A stretch of 42,444 nucleotides of DNA from Paludibacteraceae bacterium (lineage in GTDB: Bacteria; Bacteroidota; Bacteroidia; Bacteroidales; Paludibacteraceae), in the NCBI GenBank assembly GCA_017443145.1, contig JAFSPA010000003.1, positions 1 to 42,444 of the forward strand, in the 5' to 3' direction. Every line of letters starts with the position of its first letter. Position 1 is the first letter of the stretch. The position numbers and the translations under genes were made by a program. This document shows positions 39,029 through 42,444 of the stretch, piece by piece. A model generated the notes under the pieces. That model ran no database searches. It worked only from the letters and a program-made list of their open reading frames with translations, and had not been told where the DNA came from.

Positions 39029-39784
39029 ATGGATCAATACATTAATATTAAGGTGCGCGTTTGGCGTCAAGCCGGACCTAAGGCACAAGGTCATTTTGAG
39101 ACCTATGAACTCAATCATGTTTTCCAAGGTGCTTCGTTCCTGGAGATGATTGATATCCTCAATGAACAACTCATCGCAGAGCACAAAGACCCGATTGCTT
39201 TCGACCACGATTGCCGTGAAGGTATCTGCGGTATGTGCTCGATGTACGTGAATGGTCATCCTCATGGACCAGACAGCGCTATTACGACTTGTCAGCTCCA
39301 TATGCGTAAGTTCAAAGACGGCGAGACCATTACTGTTGAACCGTGGCGTAGCCGTGCTTTCCCTGTAATCAAAGACTTGATGGTAGACCGTCAGGCGTAT
39401 GACAAGATCATGCAAGCCGGTGGTTTCGTAAGTGTTAATACGGGTGGTGTACCTGACGCTAACGCGATTGCTATTCCGAAGCCTGTGGCTGATGAAGCGA
39501 TGGACGCTGCTTCTTGTATCGGTTGTGGTGCTTGCGCTGCGGCTTGTAAGAATGGCTCTGCTATGCTCTTTGTCGCTGCTAAGGTCAGCCAACTCGCTCT
39601 TCTCCCACAAGGTAAAGTCGAGGCTGCTACGCGTGCTAAGAATATGCTCGCTAAGATGGACGAACTCGGCTTTGGTAACTGCACCAATACCGGTGCTTGT
39701 GCCGCTGAGTGCCCGAAATCCGTAAGTTTGGCTAATATCGCACGCTTGAACCGTGAGTTCATCTGTGCTAAATTCAAAGACTAA
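39029..39784 (+). CDS. frdB: Fumarate reductase/succinate dehydrogenase iron-sulfur subunit
   Basis: A 251-aa subunit with a 2Fe-2S domain ([15 protein letters not shown]), then [17 protein letters not shown] and [17 protein letters not shown] for the 4Fe-4S and 3Fe-4S clusters. It passes electrons between FrdA and the cytochrome b. The start is 62 nt after frdA; the DUF975 gene follows 1 nt after its stop. Confidence 0.96.
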   Translation: MDQYINIKVRVWRQAGPKAQGHFETYELNHVFQGASFLEMIDILNEQLIAEHKDPIAFDHDCREGICGMCSMYVNGHPHGPDSAITTCQLHMRKFKDGETITVEPWRSRAFPVIKDLMVDRQAYDKIMQAGGFVSVNTGGVPDANAIAIPKPVADEAMDAASCIGCGACAAACKNGSAMLFVAAKVSQLALLPQGKVEAATRAKNMLAKMDELGFGNCTNTGACAAECPKSVSLANIARLNREFICAKFKD

Positions 39785-39785
39785 G

Positions 39786-40454
39786 ATGAGACTGTATTCG
39801 GAATACCGTGCTATGGCACGTGAGACCCTCGAAGGTCGTTGGGGCGAAGTGGCTCTGCCTACGTTTATCATTTTGGCTATTACGCTACTATGTTCAGCTC
39901 CGTCTCTGGTATCTCCTTTTATAGGACTTAGTGATACCTCGCGTTTGTTTATGGACTCGTCTATGAGCGGTTTGACTACATTAGTATCCCTGCTGATTGT
40001 ATCCCCATTAGAGTTCGCACTATATAATGTGCTGCTTACTATGGCTCGTGGAATATCGGATGATGAGTCGCCTGTAGGTGCTATGTTCAGCTTCTTTAAA
40101 TCCGATTGGGTGCGTTACGTGAAAGCCCTTATCCTTGAGTTGGTTATTATCGTTCCAGTATCTATAGTGACTCTTGGTATCGGCGGTGTCATCCTCGGCT
40201 ACGCGTATCAGATGATTCCTTATCTACTGCGTGACTATCCGGAGATTGGTGCTCGCGAAGCGCTGAGACTGAGCCGTGAGTTGATGCGTGGACATAAGTG
40301 GGACTTGTTTGTTCTGCAGTTCACTTTCATCGGTTGGATGATTCTGTCCATCCTCACGGCCGGAATCGGATTCATTTGGCTCATGCCGTATATGGCAACC
40401 GCACAGGCACATTTCTATCAGGACCTCAAAGATACGCAAATCGAAGAGGAATAA
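39786..40454 (+). CDS. DUF975-family membrane protein
   Basis: A 222-aa integral membrane protein with about five helices; the start MRLYSEYRAMARETLEGRWG and the later YAYQMIPYLLRDYPEIGAREALRLSRELM with GHKWDLFVLQFTFIGW are typical of DUF975. Function unknown. It begins 1 nt after the frdB stop, so it is probably translated with the respiratory operon, although a link to respiration is not known. Strong terminator downstream. Confidence 0.85.
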   Translation: MRLYSEYRAMARETLEGRWGEVALPTFIILAITLLCSAPSLVSPFIGLSDTSRLFMDSSMSGLTTLVSLLIVSPLEFALYNVLLTMARGISDDESPVGAMFSFFKSDWVRYVKALILELVIIVPVSIVTLGIGGVILGYAYQMIPYLLRDYPEIGAREALRLSRELMRGHKWDLFVLQFTFIGWMILSILTAGIGFIWLMPYMATAQAHFYQDLKDTQIEEE

Positions 40455-40491
40455 GTGCTAAAAATGCCACCTTCGTGGTGCAAAATACAAG

Positions 40492-40529
40492 AAAAAAGTG
40501 CAAAAGTGAACATTTTTGCACTTTTTTTG
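40492..40529 (+). terminator. Terminator after the fumarate reductase operon
   Basis: AAAAAAGTGCAAAA pairs with TTTTTGCACTTTTTTT. A smaller GCCAC/GTGGT hairpin precedes it (40466-40480). Confidence 0.88.
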
Positions 40530-40537
40530 TTGAAAAA

Positions 40538-40569
40538 TTTGGTCAGTTCAAAAAAAAGCAGTACTTTTG
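40538..40569 (+). promoter_or_regulatory. Promoter of tRNA-Arg
   Basis: TTTG (40538-40541), 20 nt, TACTTTTG (40562-40569) in the extended context AGCAGTACTTTTGCA. Confidence 0.85.
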
Positions 40570-40590
40570 CACGCTTTTTTGAAAGTAATA

Positions 40591-40648
40591 AGGGGATTGC
40601 CCCTTCCGGCGGAGGCCGGTTTCCCCGTTAAGCGGGGACACCTCTGGG
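40591..40648. repeat. GC-rich two-hairpin element, copy 2
   Basis: CCGGC/GCCGG (40606-40619) followed by CCCCG/CGGGG (40623-40637), the inverted order of copy 1 at 27883-27948. It forms the 5' leader of the tRNA-Arg transcript. Confidence 0.6.
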
Positions 40649-40720
40649 TCCATTAGCTCAACTGAATAGAGTACCACACTACGGATGTGGGGGTTGCAGG
40701 TTTGAATCCTGCATGGATCA
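40647..40720 (+). tRNA. tRNA-Arg(ACG)
   Basis: Acceptor GGTCCAT pairs with ATGGATC. Anticodon stem CCACA/TGTGG with loop CTACGGA; anticodon ACG at 40681-40683, read as inosine-CG after deamination. T arm GCAGG TTTGAAT CCTGC. Odd: the D-loop reads AACTGAATA, giving A at position 19, and the T-loop has T at position 56; the usual pair is G19-C56. Confidence 0.93.
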
Positions 40721-40734
40721 CAAGACAAAACGAC

Positions 40735-40773
40735 AAACTGCATCTGAGAGCTTGCTTTCAAGTGCAGTTTTTT
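40735..40773 (+). terminator. Terminator after tRNA-Arg
   Basis: AAACTGCA and TGCAGTTT arms with a ~20-nt loop, T6 tail. Confidence 0.8.
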
Positions 40774-40839
40774 GTTTTGGCTTGTAAGACGTCACACCGA
40801 AGGGTGACGGATTACGAAGAAATCCTGCATTTTTCTCCT

Positions 40840-40868
40840 AAATAATTTGCCCATGTCGCAAATTATTT
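40840..40868 (+). promoter_or_regulatory. Perfect inverted repeat in the mnmE promoter
   Basis: AAATAATTTGC (40840-40850) and GCAAATTATTT (40858-40868), 11 of 11 pairs, 7-nt spacer. The left arm holds the -33 TTTG and the right arm ends 1 nt before the -7 box. Confidence 0.75.
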
Positions 40869-40877
40869 GTACTTTTG
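40846..40877 (+). promoter_or_regulatory. Promoter of mnmE
   Basis: TTTG (40846-40849), 20 nt, TACTTTTG (40870-40877). Confidence 0.85.
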
Positions 40878-40902
40878 CACGTTCGTTTGAAAAAAGAACT
40901 TA

Positions 40903-42213
40903 ATGGATACCATTAGTGCCATATCAACCCCGTATGGAATAGGTGGAATCGCCGTTATTCGTGTGAGTGGCCCGGAGGCTATCTCTATTGTGGAGCGTTT
41001 GACCTGTCCCTTACATTCAGCCAAAGGTTATACTGTTCACTACACGTCGCTCCATCGTGGAGACGAGGTGTTGGACGATGTACTTGTTTCTGTTTTTCGT
41101 GCTCCGCATTCGTTCACGGGTGAGGATGTGGTGGAGATTGCGTGTCACGGCAGTCTCTTTATTCAGCAGGAGACATTACGTTGGCTAACGGATGCGGGCT
41201 GTCGCTTGGCGAAAGCCGGTGAGTTCACCCAGCGGGCGTTCCTTAATGGCAAGATGGACCTATCGCAGGCAGAGGCTGTAGCGGACTTAATTGCGGCAGA
41301 GACCAAGGCCGAGAAAGATTTGGCACTTAGTCATTTACGAGGGGGCATATCGACCGAATTAGCGTCGCTGCGAGACCAACTGCTGCATTTCACCAGTCTT
41401 ATTGAACTCGAACTGGACTTCGCAGACCACGAGGAGTTAGAATTTGCTGACCGAAGCGAACTCAAAATACTGGCGGATGCGATCTTTAACCACCTGATGG
41501 CACTGACGGAATCGTTCCAAACAGGTAATGCCATTAAGAACGGCATCGCTGTTGCTATTGCAGGACCTACTAATGCGGGCAAATCCACGCTGCTCAATGC
41601 GCTCTTGGGTGAAGACCGCGCTATTGTAAGTGATATCGCCGGTACGACACGTGATACGATAGAGGATCGTTTTGTGTTGGATGGTATCCTCTTCCGTCTT
41701 ATCGACACCGCAGGTCTTCGCGAGACGGACGATACGATTGAGTCCTTGGGTATCGAGCGCAGCCGACAGGCTATCGACAAAGCGCAGATAGTTATCTATG
41801 TCGAAGATATCACGTCTCATCGAGAGGCTAGCGAGACGCTAGCGAGAGGCAAGACTGTTATTCGGGTGTTGAATAAGAGCGATTTGGTGGAACAGCCAAT
41901 GGCGGACGAGGCCATCGTGATATCGGCGAAGAATAATGATATCGAACCACTCAAAGTACGCCTTATTGAAATCGCGCGCGCGCAGATGAACCATAACGGT
42001 ACGGTTATATCCAATGCTCGCCACTACGAGGCGCTGGTGCGTGCCAAAGAGTCTATCGTCCGTGTGCAGAAAGGGTTGGACGAGCAAGTCTCCGGTGAGT
42101 TCCTGTCGATGGACTTGCAGGATTGCCTGACAGCATTCGGCGAGATAACAGGACAAATCACATCGCAAGAAGTACTAAACAATATATTCAGTAAATTCTG
42201 TATTGGAAAGTAA
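40903..42213 (+). CDS. mnmE: tRNA modification GTPase MnmE
   Basis: A 436-aa GTPase that with MnmG makes the cmnm5 modification at U34 of several tRNAs. N-terminal folate-binding domain (DTISAISTPYGIGGIAVIRV), GEFTQRAFLNGKMDLSQAEAV, G domain with GPTNAGKS (from residue 221), DTAGLRETDD and LNKSD, and the universal C-terminus FCIGK. Length slightly short of the usual ~455. Its last 18 bp are a known integration target in other bacteria, and 14 of these bases plus flank are repeated just downstream. Confidence 0.96.
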   Translation: MDTISAISTPYGIGGIAVIRVSGPEAISIVERLTCPLHSAKGYTVHYTSLHRGDEVLDDVLVSVFRAPHSFTGEDVVEIACHGSLFIQQETLRWLTDAGCRLAKAGEFTQRAFLNGKMDLSQAEAVADLIAAETKAEKDLALSHLRGGISTELASLRDQLLHFTSLIELELDFADHEELEFADRSELKILADAIFNHLMALTESFQTGNAIKNGIAVAIAGPTNAGKSTLLNALLGEDRAIVSDIAGTTRDTIEDRFVLDGILFRLIDTAGLRETDDTIESLGIERSRQAIDKAQIVIYVEDITSHREASETLARGKTVIRVLNKSDLVEQPMADEAIVISAKNNDIEPLKVRLIEIARAQMNHNGTVISNARHYEALVRAKESIVRVQKGLDEQVSGEFLSMDLQDCLTAFGEITGQITSQEVLNNIFSKFCIGK

Positions 42214-42236
42214 GGCGTAAATTTGGAAAGTAAGGC
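42203..42236 (+). repeat. Direct repeat of the mnmE 3' end
   Basis: TTGGAAAGTAAGGC at 42203-42216, covering the last codons and stop of mnmE, and again at 42223-42236, 20 bp apart. It resembles an attachment-site duplication before the putative integrase gene. Confidence 0.7.
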
Positions 42237-42329
42237 AAGATACAAACAAGATAAAACTAACTCCAATAAATGCTGAACTTTGCAATATCGGCGCAATTCT
42301 CATTTTTTTCTTATTTTTTACTTTATTTA

Positions 42330-42361
42330 TTTGTTTGTTTCGTTTTTTTGTTGTAATTTTG
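42330..42361 (+). promoter_or_regulatory. Promoter of the gene at the window end
   Basis: TTTG (42330-42333), 20 nt, TAATTTTG (42354-42361). Confidence 0.8.
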
Positions 42362-42400
42362 TGACCCGAAACGGTAAGAGTAACAAAAAAGTCACAAAAT
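42356..42400 (+). promoter_or_regulatory. Inverted repeat across the transcription start
   Basis: ATTTTGTGAC (42356-42365) and GTCACAAAAT (42391-42400), 10 of 10 pairs with a 25-nt spacer. It begins in the -7 box and ends 9 nt before the ATG; an operator or leader hairpin. Confidence 0.6.
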
Positions 42401-42409
42401 ATAGCAGCT

Positions 42410-42444
42410 ATGAGCGTAAACAAAGACCCTATCAAACTGCGGAA
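42410..42444 (+). CDS. Start of a gene, possibly a tyrosine recombinase (3' partial)
   Basis: ATG 42410 opens MSVNKDPIKLR to the window end. Many Bacteroidetes phage-type integrases begin with a similar K-[DE]-P-[IV]-K-L-R stretch, and the upstream att-like repeat at the mnmE 3' end fits. Only 11 codons are visible, so the call is tentative. Confidence 0.45.
   Translation, partial: MSVNKDPIKLR

Overview
The window is chromosomal DNA from a member of the Bacteroidetes, almost certainly order Bacteroidales. Four observations support this. At least sixteen promoters carry the Bacteroidetes -33 TTTG / -7 TAnnTTTG pair with 19-20 nt between the boxes. Shine-Dalgarno sites are scarce. Secreted proteins end in C-terminal sorting-type tails. 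The single-chain GlyRS, the SdhC-FrdA-FrdB set and a SusC/TonB-like receptor are typical of the group. I cannot fix the family; a gut or rumen Bacteroidales is a reasonable guess.

Layout. 1-4.2 kb: a secreted starch-binding-type protein (5' end outside the window) and a secreted GH13 alpha-amylase. 4.3-11 kb: glycyl-tRNA synthetase, a secreted von Willebrand A protein, an EF-hand membrane protein of unknown function coupled to a secreted endonuclease/exonuclease/phosphatase protein. 11-13.6 kb: the operon CYTH protein-mltG-panB and tRNA-Ser(GCT). 13.6-22.9 kb, mostly minus strand: a redox and accessory region with a nitroreductase lipoprotein, a HAD remnant, an MBL-fold hydrolase, an EFR1 flavodoxin/ferredoxin protein plus a second collapsed EFR1 copy, a TonB receptor, an AraC regulator, a YqhD-type alcohol dehydrogenase, a frameshifted DUF4491 gene and an outer-membrane protein. 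22.9-25.5 kb: an orphan PhoB-type winged-helix regulator, a ZIP transporter and a GT4 glycosyltransferase. 25.5-27.6 kb: a peroxide-response operon (glutathione peroxidase, ferritin-like protein, 58-aa winged-helix protein, OhrR-type MarR) behind a promoter with twin operator-like palindromes. 27.8-29.5 kb: a self-contained cassette of five small genes of unknown function. 29.6-34.4 kb: a glutathione peroxidase remnant, a YjjG-like HAD phosphatase, then the lysC-lysA-cytidylate kinase-like-vanX operon. 34.5-40.5 kb: a CPA2 antiporter, the fumarate reductase/succinate dehydrogenase operon and a DUF975 protein. 40.5-42.4 kb: tRNA-Arg(ACG), mnmE, an att-like duplication of the mnmE 3' end, and the first codons of what looks like a tyrosine recombinase.

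The most unusual content lies between the genes. Two nearly identical terminator/promoter composites (16.8 and 21.8 kb) place the -33 box of the next gene in the loop of the previous gene's terminator, and a third (7.85 kb) has the same design with a different sequence. Several families of short A/T-rich repeats sit exactly at gene junctions and contain the upstream stop codon. A GC-rich two-hairpin element occurs twice. The five-gene cassette at 27.9-29.4 kb has three paralogous ~105-aa proteins around a lipoprotein and a two-helix membrane protein; it is the best candidate for an undescribed system. Other points to check are the Ala/Lys/Glu-rich N-terminal extension of FrdA, the orphan PhoB-type regulator next to triple CTTAAG boxes, and an apparent A19-U56 replacement of the usual G19-C56 pair in tRNA-Arg.
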